64,000 bases of DNA, taken from positions 62,001 to 126,000 of the forward strand of contig JAJDTP010000005.1 of NCBI GenBank assembly GCA_022827095.1, written 5' to 3'. Under the pieces are notes generated by a model. The model worked only from the letters and a program-made list of their open reading frames with translations. It had not been told where the DNA came from and did not search any database. Source of the stretch: Dehalococcoidia bacterium. GTDB lineage: Bacteria; Chloroflexota; Dehalococcoidia; Lucifugimonadales; UBA3495. Every line of letters starts with the position of its first letter. Positions within the stretch are counted from its first letter, which is position 1. The translations under genes were made by a program, and so were the position numbers. Shown piece by piece: positions 18,210 to 26,568 of the stretch.

Positions 18210-19034
18210 TTAGATAGGGAATGCCCGTTCCAGTGCCTGACGCTGGTCGGTGGTCAGGCTCCACCCCGAGGCCGCGCAGTTGGCCTCCGTTCTCTCTACG
18301 CTGTTGGACTTGGGGATCGCGATGATCCGCTCCTGGTCGGACACCCAATTCAGCGCGACCTGGGCCGCCGTTTTCCCGACGTTGCCGGCAACTGTTTCCA
18401 GCACGTCGTTGTCACGGTTTCTGCCCAGCGCCCGGCGTAGGCGTCCGCCTTGGTTGCCCACCAACGCCCCTTCGTGGAGCGGCGAATATGCGATGACCGT
18501 GATGTCGTTCCGCCGACAGTAGGGGATCACGTCGCGCTCCGCGCTGCGGCGGCGCAGGTTGTACAGGATCTGGTTGGAGACGATGGGCACGTTGGGCATG
18601 GCGGCCTGGGCTTCCCGCATCTCGTCGACGGAAAAATTGCTGACGCCGACGTGCGCTACCGCGTCGTCGGATACCAGCCGGGCCATGGCGCGCATGGTTT
18701 CGGCAATCGGCACCCGGGGGTTGGGCCAGTGGACTTGGTACAGGTCGATGCGGTCTACGGCCAGCAGGCGCAGGCTTTGCTCGGCCGCCTTGAGCACCTC
18801 GTCGTAGCGCAGATGGCTGCCCAGAACCTTGGTCGCCACGATGACCTGATCGCGGATACCGCTGATCGCCTCGCCCACCGCGGCCTCGGTGCGGTACATC
18901 TCGGCGGTGTCGATCAGGTTTGCGCCCAGTTCGACTCCGCGCCGCAATGGTTCGGGTCCGCCGGAGTATCGCCAGGTGCCCAGGCCAATCTCGGGGACCA
19001 TCATTTCCGACGATCCCAACCGTTCGTAATTCAT
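18210..19034 (-). CDS. Aldo/keto reductase
   Basis: A 274-residue NADPH-dependent aldo/keto reductase. The start MNYERLGSSEMMVPEIGLGTW is canonical; Asp in LIDTAEMY, Tyr of EMYRTE, Lys in VATKVLG and His in YQVHWPNP form the catalytic tetrad. GVSNFSVDEM and IPKSNSVERTEAN (cofactor phosphate site) follow. The ATG at 19034 is chosen; a longer frame upstream runs through the end of the next gene. It follows the metalloprotease lipoprotein gene by 58 bp on the same strand. Confidence 0.9.
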   Translation of the reverse strand: MNYERLGSSEMMVPEIGLGTWRYSGGPEPLRRGVELGANLIDTAEMYRTEAAVGEAISGIRDQVIVATKVLGSHLRYDEVLKAAEQSLRLLAVDRIDLYQVHWPNPRVPIAETMRAMARLVSDDAVAHVGVSNFSVDEMREAQAAMPNVPIVSNQILYNLRRRSAERDVIPYCRRNDITVIAYSPLHEGALVGNQGGRLRRALGRNRDNDVLETVAGNVGKTAAQVALNWVSDQERIIAIPKSNSVERTEANCAASGWSLTTDQRQALERAFPI

Positions 19035-19092
19035 GCCGATTGCTTCCTCGTTTCGGTACCAGATGTTGAATTGGAGGGATGGCCCGAGGGGA

Positions 19093-20943
19093 CTATCCAG
19101 TGACGTCGAGTTGCACCTCAGCAATCTTCCGGCCGGACTCGTAAATGTAAATCCAGTATCGACCCGCACCCCAACGCAACGGGGGGTTCGGTCCCACCGA
19201 GAGCCACTGGGTGCCGCCGGCGAACCGTGATTCGAACTGCACGGGCACTCGACGCCGGCTATTGGTGAAACCATCCTCAAAATACTCGATCACCTCGAAT
19301 TGCAGTTGCTTGGGATCACCGGAGATCGAATAGGAGTATTTGAGCGTCAGGTAAACCCAACCCTCCACATCCGACGTCGAAAATTCTTTGACCGGCTGAC
19401 CGTCCACGCTCAGCGCGACGTACGCCTGGTCAACCCGCCCGTTGACTGCCGGCAGGGTCGGATCTACCGGGGCTGGATCTGGGACTCCTTCGACCACGGT
19501 GGGCGTCCGGCCCCGGTACCATTGGTCCCAGATGTGCTCCAGGTCAGGTTGCATCTGCATGCCGCCGGCCCGGAGCCACTCCACGCGGATATCGGTCTCG
19601 GTGAAATCGCGCTGGGACGGGTAAGATGGGTCTCCCGCCAGACTGGCGTACAGGGCCCGCCAAGCCTGGAGGAACCGTTCCTCGCCCAATTGGCGGTACA
19701 ACGCCAGCAACAGCCGCTCGCCCAGGTAGTAGTTGCATCGCCACAGGCCCGGATCAGCCTGGGCTTCCTCGACGTGGTCCGGAGACCGGAGTTCAAGTTC
19801 GCTGAGAGACGACGCGCCGTCGCAGGGATAGTTGGTCGACTCCAGGGGAGCGCCGGCGGTGACATGGCGTGCGTAGGTCGCGGCGAAATCGGCCCCGCCC
19901 TCGGCAAGCCAGATGGGTTCCGCATAGAGGTAATAGTGCGCGATCTCGTGAAAAACGGCATGGGGCGCAAAATCCGGTTTGGAGTTGTCGTCGATTTCCG
20001 GCAACAGCGTGACGTGCGTTTGGTAGTTGGTGCCGGCCGCCACACCCGCAACGTAGTCGGTGACGTGTATCACGATGGCCGGGGTCGGGAAATCGGCATC
20101 GAACATGCCCTCGAAAACGGGCACCGCCGCTTGGGCGACGGCCATCACCGGCGAATCGGGCGGCGTGGGTCCGGAGCGCAATATCGCGATGGGTACAATC
20201 GACCCGCTCCGGTTGGTTGCGGCTCCCAGCTCCACGTTGAGGGTTCCGGGATCGGCCACTGTCGCGTCGAATTCGGGCGACAGGAACCGGGAGCGTTCGT
20301 AGAGTACCGCCACAATCGCGGCTTCGGCAGTGGTCAGACCGTCGCGGAACCAGCCCGCGCTGGTGAGTTGGGCCAACCGTTCCGGTCTGTCCCGGGCCAT
20401 CCGCTGGAGGGACAATAATGCGGGCAAATCCATAGGTCGCAGGCCGGTTTTGAATTCGTCGGACGCCAGCAACGCGCTCAAGGCCTCCGGCGCGTCGAGA
20501 CCCATGTTGACCATGCGTTCCGCAGCGTTGAATTCGTCCACGGTTTGCAGGCCGTCCGCAATCCAACTGATGCTGCGAATCTGAGCGACGACAGCGGGAT
20601 CGGCTTGTTCCGCGAATTGCCAGTTTCGTGCCTCAGAAAGGCTGAAGGCTGGAGGCCCCGGGGTCGCTGTTGGAGGTTGGCGAGGTATCGCCGTGGCCGA
20701 GGTGACCGGAGGTGATGGGGCGATTGCCGGCGGCTCGGTGGGCGCAACGGTGGCCGGCGGCGGTGTCGCTGTGGGCGCAGGTCCGGTTTCCGGCGATGCG
20801 GCGACTCTCGCCAGGGCCGCATCGATGGTCGCCTGCAGGTCAACGTCGGGTGGCTCGGTCGCCGGAGCGCCGCCGAAGAAGCAGCCGGCGGAGGCAATCA
20901 CCCCCACCAAGCCAAGAACCAACCAGGTCGGTGCATAACGCAT
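19093..20943 (-). CDS. Lipoprotein zinc metalloprotease (HExxH...E)
   Basis: A 616-residue exported lipoprotein. From the ATG at 20943 the signal peptide is MRYAPTWLVLGLVGVIASAGC with lipobox ASAGC, then a Thr/Pro-rich tether to about residue 95. The catalytic block is FHEIAHYYLYAEPIWLAEGGADF: HEIAH binds zinc, and the downstream Glu in WLAEGGADF is the third ligand, as in gluzincins of the peptidase MA type. A C-terminal beta-rich domain follows. A longer frame starting 10 codons earlier would spoil the signal peptide. Outside-facing proteolysis is inferred; substrate unknown. Confidence 0.78.
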   Translation of the reverse strand: MRYAPTWLVLGLVGVIASAGCFFGGAPATEPPDVDLQATIDAALARVAASPETGPAPTATPPPATVAPTEPPAIAPSPPVTSATAIPRQPPTATPGPPAFSLSEARNWQFAEQADPAVVAQIRSISWIADGLQTVDEFNAAERMVNMGLDAPEALSALLASDEFKTGLRPMDLPALLSLQRMARDRPERLAQLTSAGWFRDGLTTAEAAIVAVLYERSRFLSPEFDATVADPGTLNVELGAATNRSGSIVPIAILRSGPTPPDSPVMAVAQAAVPVFEGMFDADFPTPAIVIHVTDYVAGVAAGTNYQTHVTLLPEIDDNSKPDFAPHAVFHEIAHYYLYAEPIWLAEGGADFAATYARHVTAGAPLESTNYPCDGASSLSELELRSPDHVEEAQADPGLWRCNYYLGERLLLALYRQLGEERFLQAWRALYASLAGDPSYPSQRDFTETDIRVEWLRAGGMQMQPDLEHIWDQWYRGRTPTVVEGVPDPAPVDPTLPAVNGRVDQAYVALSVDGQPVKEFSTSDVEGWVYLTLKYSYSISGDPKQLQFEVIEYFEDGFTNSRRRVPVQFESRFAGGTQWLSVGPNPPLRWGAGRYWIYIYESGRKIAEVQLDVTG

Positions 20944-20950
20944 AATCGAA

Positions 20951-20956
20951 AGTATA
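20951..20956 (-). promoter_or_regulatory. -10 box of the lipoprotein protease, possibly leaderless
   Basis: Minus-strand TATACT lies only 7 bp before the ATG at 20943. Transcription starting the usual 6-8 bp downstream would begin at or next to the start codon, giving a leaderless mRNA. No ribosome binding site is seen in between. Confidence 0.45.
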
Positions 20957-20989
20957 GAGTTCCCAGGGGCCATGTGCTATCAGGTACGC

Positions 20990-20995
20990 TATAAT
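20990..20995 (+). promoter_or_regulatory. -10 box of the SDR gene
   Basis: Perfect TATAAT followed by CGCC, 53 bp before the ATG. No -35 is recognisable. It is divergent from the lipoprotein protease promoter about 35 bp away. Confidence 0.55.
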
Positions 20996-21048
20996 CGCCG
21001 CCATTGGGTTCAAGGCGCAACGCAAACTTCACCAGGAGAGTTGCTGAC

Positions 21049-21801
21049 ATGGGCAAGCTGGACGGCAGGGTAGCATTGATAACCGGCTCGGGCCGCAACA
21101 TCGGCCGGGCCACGGCGTTGATGATGGCCTCCGAAGGAGCCAACATCGTGGTCAACGCGCGCAGCAACCGCGACGAGGCGGAGGCGACCGCGGCCGCCGT
21201 CGAGGAACTGGGCGTGAAGGCTCTGCCCGTTCTCGCCGACGTTTCCCAGAAAGACCAGGTTGACGCCATGATCGATGCCGCCATGTCCACGTTCGGGCAC
21301 GTCGACATCCTCGTGAACAACGCCGCCATCCGGCCTCACCAGCCCTTCACCGAAGTGACGGTGGAAGACTGGGAGCATGTGCGCGGCGTAGTCCTGGATG
21401 GCGCCTTCTACACGACGCGAGGCGTCATCCAGCAGATGGTGGACAACAACTTTGGTCGGATCGTGTTCCTCACCGGCGACGGTGCGTTTCGGGGAAGCCC
21501 GCTGCGGGCTCACGTGTCCGCGGCCAAGATGGGCATTGTGGGCATGGCCCGCAGCCTCGCCTCGGAGTTTGCCGGCAGCAACATCCGCGTCAACGTAGTG
21601 TCCCCCGGCAGCATCGACACCAGCCGCGCCAACCCCGAATGGTACGCCGGCCGGGTGCCCGACTCCTCCGGCATTCCCTTGGGCCGACAGGGCAAGCCCG
21701 ATGAGATCGCATCGACGGTGACGTTCTTGTGCACGGACGATGGCGGTTTCATCACCGGCCAGACCATCCACGTGAACGGAGGGCAGGGCTTCTTCGGCTG
21801 A
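21049..21801 (+). CDS. SDR-fold protein lacking catalytic Ser and Tyr
   Basis: A 250-residue Rossmann protein of the classical short-chain dehydrogenase layout. Cofactor loop TGSGRNIG (12-19), VNNAA (89-93) and a long Lys160 helix are all present. Where active SDRs have the Ser of the ISS strand and Tyr of YxxxK, this protein reads FLTGDGAF and AHVSAAK, so Ser is Gly/Thr and Tyr is Val156; only Lys160 remains. It may bind NAD(P) without normal redox activity or use another mechanism. ATG at 21049 with AGGAGAG upstream. Confidence 0.8.
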   Translation: MGKLDGRVALITGSGRNIGRATALMMASEGANIVVNARSNRDEAEATAAAVEELGVKALPVLADVSQKDQVDAMIDAAMSTFGHVDILVNNAAIRPHQPFTEVTVEDWEHVRGVVLDGAFYTTRGVIQQMVDNNFGRIVFLTGDGAFRGSPLRAHVSAAKMGIVGMARSLASEFAGSNIRVNVVSPGSIDTSRANPEWYAGRVPDSSGIPLGRQGKPDEIASTVTFLCTDDGGFITGQTIHVNGGQGFFG

Positions 21802-21824
21802 AGGGCTGCGCGCCGTGACGAAAA

Positions 21825-21850
21825 AGAACGGCTCCGATCGGAGCCGTTCT
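21825..21850 (-). terminator. Palindromic terminator with T5 tail
   Basis: A 26-bp hairpin (AGAACGGCTCC arms around GATC) is followed on the minus strand by TTTTT, a standard intrinsic terminator for the small membrane protein gene. Read on the plus strand it ends the SDR transcript but with a weaker T tail. The same hairpin recurs next to tRNA-Gly. Confidence 0.75.
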
Positions 21851-21874
21851 GATTTGCGACAATGGAGCGGAAGA
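21825..21874. repeat. 50-bp direct repeat, copy 1 (tRNA-Gly 3' flank)
   Basis: This 50-bp block matches 22290-22339 at 46 positions in the same orientation. It includes the hairpin plus the sequence AATGGAGCGGAAGA, the last bases of the tRNA-Gly gene including its CCA end. Copy 1 thus carries a 12-base tRNA remnant with no tRNA attached. Confidence 0.8.
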
Positions 21875-21890
21875 AAGGGCTCCGGCCATG

Positions 21891-22202
21891 CTACCTCGGC
21901 TGCTTTCTCCGCCAGGGATAGCCGTCCAACTGCCACCGCAACCATAGTCCGGCAGCACCGCCGCCTTCGATGGCCCACGGGCACAAGCGGTACCCAATGA
22001 AGGCAATGGTGGCCCCTACGAAATAGACGATTGCTCCCGTGAAGAACATCGCGCCAACCCCGAATCCGAAATGCCCCCAGAGAGCTGCTATAAAGCCAGC
22101 CGCAGCAACTATGGTGCCGACCGAACACACGAGTCGTGCGACTGTCCAATGCGGAAGCAGTTGTCGCCAAAAATCGGCGGTGAAAAGCTGCCTAATAATC
22201 AT
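21891..22202 (-). CDS. Small two-TM membrane protein
   Basis: A 103-residue hypothetical protein with two clear hydrophobic segments: LVCSVGTIVAAAGFIAALWG (about 23-42) and GAIVYFVGATIAFIGY (about 54-70). The C-terminus is basic (WRRKQPR). I do not recognise the family. The ATG at 22202 has GAGGCGG upstream; a TTG four codons earlier is possible. It lies entirely between two 50-bp direct repeats, one of which overlaps the tRNA-Gly 3' end, and ends before a T5 terminator. Confidence 0.55.
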   Translation of the reverse strand: MIIRQLFTADFWRQLLPHWTVARLVCSVGTIVAAAGFIAALWGHFGFGVGAMFFTGAIVYFVGATIAFIGYRLCPWAIEGGGAAGLWLRWQLDGYPWRRKQPR

Positions 22203-22289
22203 GAGCCGCCTCAAAGTTCTCGTCGCTATATCTATCGTTGGTGGTTCGAACCGGAGGCTTTCCGTTTGCTATTTGCACTGCGCTTATGG

Positions 22290-22339
22290 AGAACGGCTCC
22301 AATTGGAGCCGTTCTGATTTTCGAAAATGGAGCGGAAGA
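22290..22339. repeat. 50-bp direct repeat, copy 2, overlapping tRNA-Gly 3' end
   Basis: Second copy of the 21825-21874 repeat. The hairpin (arms AGAACGGCTCC around AATT) lies just beyond the tRNA 3' end, and the last 12 bases of the repeat are the tRNA itself. Confidence 0.8.
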
Positions 22340-22402
22340 CGGGATTCGAACCCGCGACCTTCTCCTTGGCAAGGAGACGCTCTACCACTGAGCCACTTCC
22401 GC
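22328..22402 (-). tRNA. tRNA-Gly (GCC)
   Basis: A 75-nt cloverleaf on the minus strand: acceptor GCGGAAG/CTTCCGC, D-loop TGGCTCAGTGGTAGAGC, anticodon stem TCTCC/GGAGA around TTGCCAA (anticodon GCC), T arm GCGGGTTCGAATCCCGT, discriminator T and an encoded CCA. All stems pair. Confidence 0.97.
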
Positions 22403-22424
22403 CGGGCGTGTGCTGCCTACTGTG

Positions 22425-22454
22425 ATCGTACCATAGGCCCGGAACGGATGTAAA
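22425..22454 (-). promoter_or_regulatory. Promoter of tRNA-Gly
   Basis: Minus-strand TTTACA (22454-22449) and TACGAT (22430-22425) are separated by 18 bp, about 22 bp upstream of the tRNA 5' end. Confidence 0.6.
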
Positions 22455-22621
22455 GGAATGCGGTACGGAACGCCCCGCGCATCACCGCTCAAAAACGGCT
22501 CTTGAAACCGTCTGTGAGACTGGCGCGGGTCAACTTGACCCACAATTTGCCCTGTGCTTTACTTGCCCAACCGCCGCGCAGATTCTTGCAGCAGACCAGG
22601 CGCTTTCCCCAAGGATAGTCC

Positions 22622-23671
22622 GTGCACTTCGGCATGTTCATGCAGTTTGAAACCCGCCCCGGCGGAAGCCAGGCTGCGGCATTCTCCGAGGGGTTCGAGC
22701 TGGTGGATACCGCCGAGGAATGCGGACTGGACGGGGCCTGGCTGGCCGAAATGCACTTCACGCCCGACCGGTCGGTTCTGTCGTCGCCCATCACCATTGC
22801 CAGCAGCATCGCGACGCGGACCCGTCGGCTGCGCATCGGGATGGCTGTCTACGTGCTTCCGCTGAACAACCCGTTGCGGATCGCAGAAGAAATCGCTACG
22901 GTCGACCAGATCAGCGAGGGCAGGTTCGATTTCGGAATCGGACGCAGCGGATTTGCCCGCTCTTACGACATTTACGGCGTGCCCTACAACGAAAGTCGCG
23001 ACCGGTTCCGCGAGGCGCTGGACATCATCCTGCGGGCTTGGGAGGGCGAGCCTTTTTCATACGACGGGAGCTATTACCAGGTAACCAACGCCACCGTCGC
23101 GCCGCTGCCCTACCAGCGACCCCATCCGCCCTTCCGAATGGCGGCGACGACCGCCGAGACCTTCCCCCGCGCCGGAACCGACGGCTACCCGATTTTCGTC
23201 GGCCTGCGGGGCATGGACGTGCCGGAACTCCGCGACAACCTTAAGCAATATCGAGCCGCGTGGAAGGCGGCGGGACATCCCGGGGAAGGCGACGTATCCT
23301 TGCGCGTTCCGGTCTACGTGGGCCTGACCGAAACCGGCGCAGTCGAGGAACCGTTCGAAAGCATCCAGGCCTATTTCGGCCGAATGGGCCGGCTCTACGC
23401 CGTCGATTCCGGGTCGGCCGGAATCCAGGCGACCGAGCTGCGGGACCAACGGGCCGCCCGGCTCTCCGCCCTGTCCTACGATGACATCCTGGCGACCAAA
23501 GTCGCCTTTGGGACCCCCGCCGGGTTGGTTGAACGCTTCACCCAATTGCGCGAGGAACTCGGGCTGGACGGCGTCGTCGCAGAGCTCAACGCCGGCGGCA
23601 TGATCCCCCACGACGTGGTAGTACGGAACATCCGCCTGTTGACCGAAAAGGTCATGCCGGCATTCAGGTGA
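22622..23671 (+). CDS. LLM-class flavin-dependent oxidoreductase
   Basis: A 349-residue luciferase-like monooxygenase-fold protein. It opens MHFGMFMQFETRPGG and has LDGAWLAEMHFTPDRSVLSSPITIASSIATRTRRLRIG, the standard second-to-third strand block, then LPLNNPLRIAEEIATVDQISEGRFDFGIGRSG. The cofactor is FMN or F420; sequence alone does not decide. GTG start at 22622 with AAGGA upstream. It begins a run of same-strand genes (to 27561) of oxidoreductases and a methyltransferase, perhaps one catabolic cluster. Confidence 0.88.
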   Translation: MHFGMFMQFETRPGGSQAAAFSEGFELVDTAEECGLDGAWLAEMHFTPDRSVLSSPITIASSIATRTRRLRIGMAVYVLPLNNPLRIAEEIATVDQISEGRFDFGIGRSGFARSYDIYGVPYNESRDRFREALDIILRAWEGEPFSYDGSYYQVTNATVAPLPYQRPHPPFRMAATTAETFPRAGTDGYPIFVGLRGMDVPELRDNLKQYRAAWKAAGHPGEGDVSLRVPVYVGLTETGAVEEPFESIQAYFGRMGRLYAVDSGSAGIQATELRDQRAARLSALSYDDILATKVAFGTPAGLVERFTQLREELGLDGVVAELNAGGMIPHDVVVRNIRLLTEKVMPAFR

Positions 23672-23710
23672 ACCGGCCCGGCACGATTGAATTGACGAGG
23701 TGACCAACCC

Positions 23711-24700
23711 ATGAAAGTCGCTGTCCTCGATGATTACCAGAGCGTTGCCTCCGGCATGGCCGATTGGTCGAGCCTGCCCGATGGCATAGAGGTAACCTTC
23801 TTCAGCGACCATCTCGCCGACGAGGATGCGCTGGCCGCCCGACTGGCGGATTTCGACATCGTCATGGGTATGCGGGAACGGACCGCGTTTCCGCGTTCGC
23901 TGCTGGAGCGGCTGCCGTCGTTGCGCTGCCTGATCACCACCGGCGCGCGCAACGCCTCGTTTGACACCGACGCGGCCACCGATCTGGGGATCACCGTATG
24001 CGGGACGCCCGGCGAGGGCGAGGGTCCCACCGAGCTGACCTGGGGCCTGATCATCGGCCTGATGCGCCGCATCGCTGAAGAGGATAGGGCGAGCCGCGAC
24101 CAGGGCAAGTGGGGCATCCACGTGGGCCACGGGCTGCGGGGGAAAACGCTGGCGCTGCTGGGCCTCGGGCACATCGGCTCGCTGGTGGCCCGCGTCGGCA
24201 ACGCTTTTGACATGCAGGTCATCGCCTGGAGCCAGAACCTCACGGAGGAGCGGGCTGCTGAATGCGACGCCACGCTGGTCGACAAGGACACGCTATTCGC
24301 CGAGGGCGACGTCGTGTCCGTCCACGTCCGCCTCAGCGACCGCACCCGCGGCCTGGTGGGAGCCCACGAAATCGGCCTGATGAAGCCGTCGGCGATCCTG
24401 GTCAACATTTCCCGAGGCCCCATCGTCGACGAGCTGGCATTGGTGGATGCGCTCCGGCGAAAGGCCATTGGCGGCGCGGCGTTGGACACTTTCGACGTCG
24501 AACCTCTGCCTGCTGATCACCCCTTCCTGACCTTGGACAACACGCTGATCACTCCCCACGTGGGGTACGTGACCCAGGAAGGATATCGCGCCTTCTATTC
24601 CGGCGTGGTTGAGAACATCCGCGCCTTCGCATCCGGTGAGGCCATCCGGGTCATCAATCCCGACGTGCACCAGTCGCCCAATCTGCGCGGCCCGGTCTGA
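23711..24700 (+). CDS. D-2-hydroxyacid dehydrogenase
   Basis: A 329-residue NAD-dependent dehydrogenase of the PGDH/formate dehydrogenase fold. The cofactor loop is LALLGLGHIG, and the catalytic Arg (VHVRLSDRTRGLV), Glu (DTFDVEPLP) and His (ITPHVGYVT) are present. ITTGARNASFDTDAA replaces the usual GAG loop. The substrate is a 2-hydroxy acid of unknown side chain. It lies 39 bp after the LLM gene and 29 bp before the quinone reductase gene. Confidence 0.88.
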   Translation: MKVAVLDDYQSVASGMADWSSLPDGIEVTFFSDHLADEDALAARLADFDIVMGMRERTAFPRSLLERLPSLRCLITTGARNASFDTDAATDLGITVCGTPGEGEGPTELTWGLIIGLMRRIAEEDRASRDQGKWGIHVGHGLRGKTLALLGLGHIGSLVARVGNAFDMQVIAWSQNLTEERAAECDATLVDKDTLFAEGDVVSVHVRLSDRTRGLVGAHEIGLMKPSAILVNISRGPIVDELALVDALRRKAIGGAALDTFDVEPLPADHPFLTLDNTLITPHVGYVTQEGYRAFYSGVVENIRAFASGEAIRVINPDVHQSPNLRGPV

Positions 24701-24729
24701 AGCCGGCTGCCCATCAGGAGAATGCCCCA

Positions 24730-25701
24730 ATGAAAGCTCTGCGCATCGAGGAATACGGCAGCGTCGAAGTGCTGGAGTGGAAGGAAACTCCGGAGCCTAC
24801 GCCGAGCCCCCACCAAGTGCTGATCAAGGTCGACGCAGCGGGCGTCAACTACGCCGACATCATGCGCCGCCAGGGCAACTACCCCGGCCCCGACCTGCCG
24901 GCCACCCTGGGTCTGGAAGCGGCGGGGACGATCACGGCGCTAGGCTCGGACGTGACCGACGGCCGCCTCGAGGTCGGGCAACGGGTTATGGCCATGGGGC
25001 CGCAGGGCCAGGCGGAATACGTGGCCGTCAACCACAACTTCGTTTTCCCGTACCCAGAGGGCATCGACCCGGTCCACGCCGGCGGTATGCCCATCACGTT
25101 CCTTACCTCTTATCACCTGCTGAAGACGCGCGGGCAGATGCAGCCGGGCGACACCGTTCTTGTCCAGGCCGGCGCGTCCGGCGTGGGCACCGTCGCCATC
25201 CAACTGGCTAAGGAGTGGGGCGCCCGCGTGGTTGCCACGGCATCGACCCAGGATAAACTGGACCTGTGCCGATCACTGGGAGCTGATGTCACCATCAATT
25301 ACACGGAAACGGATTTTGAGGACGAGGTCCGGGACCTGACCGACGGTCGGGGCGTCGCGCTGGTGCTGGAGTGTGTGGGCGGCTCGGTGCTGGAAAAGTC
25401 GGTGCGCTGCGTGGCCTCCTATGGGCGAGTCGTCAGCTACGGCAACGCCAGCGGACAACCGGCCAACCTGGCCGCCGCGGACATAACCACCCTCAACCGC
25501 ACCGTGATCGGGTTCAGCATGGGCCGCTCACCGATTGGATCCCTGGACCACCAGGGCGCGATGGATGACCTGGTTCCCATGATCATCGATGGTCGGATCA
25601 AGCTGATCGTCGACCGCATCATGCCGATGTCGGAGGCGGGAAACGCCCATCTGCACCTGGCCTCGCGGGGCACTCGGGGCAAGGTCATCCTGACCCCGTG
25701 A
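24730..25701 (+). CDS. Zinc-free MDR quinone oxidoreductase-like
   Basis: A 323-residue medium-chain dehydrogenase close to NADPH:quinone oxidoreductase. N-terminal MKALRIEEYGSVEVLEW, VDAAGVNYADIMRRQGNYPGP and TLGLEAAGTI define the family, followed by the Rossmann VLVQAGASGVGTVAIQLAKE. Zinc-ligand cysteines are missing, as in QOR. The 3' end overlaps the methyltransferase gene by 4 nt (GTGA). Confidence 0.88.
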   Translation: MKALRIEEYGSVEVLEWKETPEPTPSPHQVLIKVDAAGVNYADIMRRQGNYPGPDLPATLGLEAAGTITALGSDVTDGRLEVGQRVMAMGPQGQAEYVAVNHNFVFPYPEGIDPVHAGGMPITFLTSYHLLKTRGQMQPGDTVLVQAGASGVGTVAIQLAKEWGARVVATASTQDKLDLCRSLGADVTINYTETDFEDEVRDLTDGRGVALVLECVGGSVLEKSVRCVASYGRVVSYGNASGQPANLAAADITTLNRTVIGFSMGRSPIGSLDHQGAMDDLVPMIIDGRIKLIVDRIMPMSEAGNAHLHLASRGTRGKVILTP

Positions 25702-26537
25702 GTTCCGCTGCCGAGCGCTACGCGGCCGTCCACGACGCGGCCCTGACGGCGGGCCGTTTCGCCGACCACCGCCGCCGAGCCGACCACTGGGCCGACCTTG
25801 CGGAACTGTTCCGCCTGGATCCCCACCGCCCGTGGGATCAAAACCTCCGTGCACTGGCCGGCTACCTGGAACCAGCGGACGTCCTGCTCGACGTAGGCGG
25901 TGGGGCCGGCCGGGTCTCCCTGCCGCTGGCAAGCCAGGTTCGGGAGGTTGTGCTGGTAGAACCCTCCGAAAGCATGCGCGGCCAGTTCATCCAGTCGCGC
26001 GATGAGGCGGGCATAACGAACGCGCGCGTCTCGCCGGACTGGTGGATGGACTCGGTGGAAACCGGCGACGTGGCCATCACGTCGGACGTCGTCTACTTCG
26101 TGCGCGACATCGTCCCGTTCGTCACCAAGCTGCACAACTCCGCGTCCAGGCGAGTGATTATATGCATCTGGCGACCCACGCCCGGCGACATGGACAACGA
26201 ACTGCGGCGCATCCTGTACGACGAACGACCCTCTCCCTGGCCGGGGCTGCCGGAATTGGCGGCCGTGCTGTGGGAGATGGGCCTTTTGCCGGACGTAAGG
26301 GTCATTCCGGCTGCGCCGTGGTGGATACCGGAAGCGGACGGCGGGCTGTCCGAGGCTCAGGCTGTGGACCTGGCAATGGGGCGGCTGGAGCGCGACGATG
26401 AATCCACCCGTCGGCACATCGAGACCGACTTTGACCGTCTGTTCGAACGCGGCCCGGCTGGTCTCAGCCCGCGCTGGCTGAGCGGGGCGCGCGAGGTGAT
26501 GATTACGTGGGAGACTAATGGGCGGCGGCTGGACTGA
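25698..26537 (+). CDS. Class I SAM-dependent methyltransferase
   Basis: A 279-residue methyltransferase. SAM motif I is VLLDVGGGAGRVSLPLA, followed by VVLVEPSESMRGQF (acidic end of beta 2) and ARVSPDWWMDSVETGDVAITSDVVYF. The N-terminus is helical, Ala/Arg-rich. Acceptor unknown. GTG start overlapping the upstream stop, so coupled to the quinone reductase-like gene. Confidence 0.82.
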   Translation: MSSAAERYAAVHDAALTAGRFADHRRRADHWADLAELFRLDPHRPWDQNLRALAGYLEPADVLLDVGGGAGRVSLPLASQVREVVLVEPSESMRGQFIQSRDEAGITNARVSPDWWMDSVETGDVAITSDVVYFVRDIVPFVTKLHNSASRRVIICIWRPTPGDMDNELRRILYDERPSPWPGLPELAAVLWEMGLLPDVRVIPAAPWWIPEADGGLSEAQAVDLAMGRLERDDESTRRHIETDFDRLFERGPAGLSPRWLSGAREVMITWETNGRRLD

Positions 26538-26568
26538 ACGGGAACTGTCGATTGCACGGGAGCACGCA

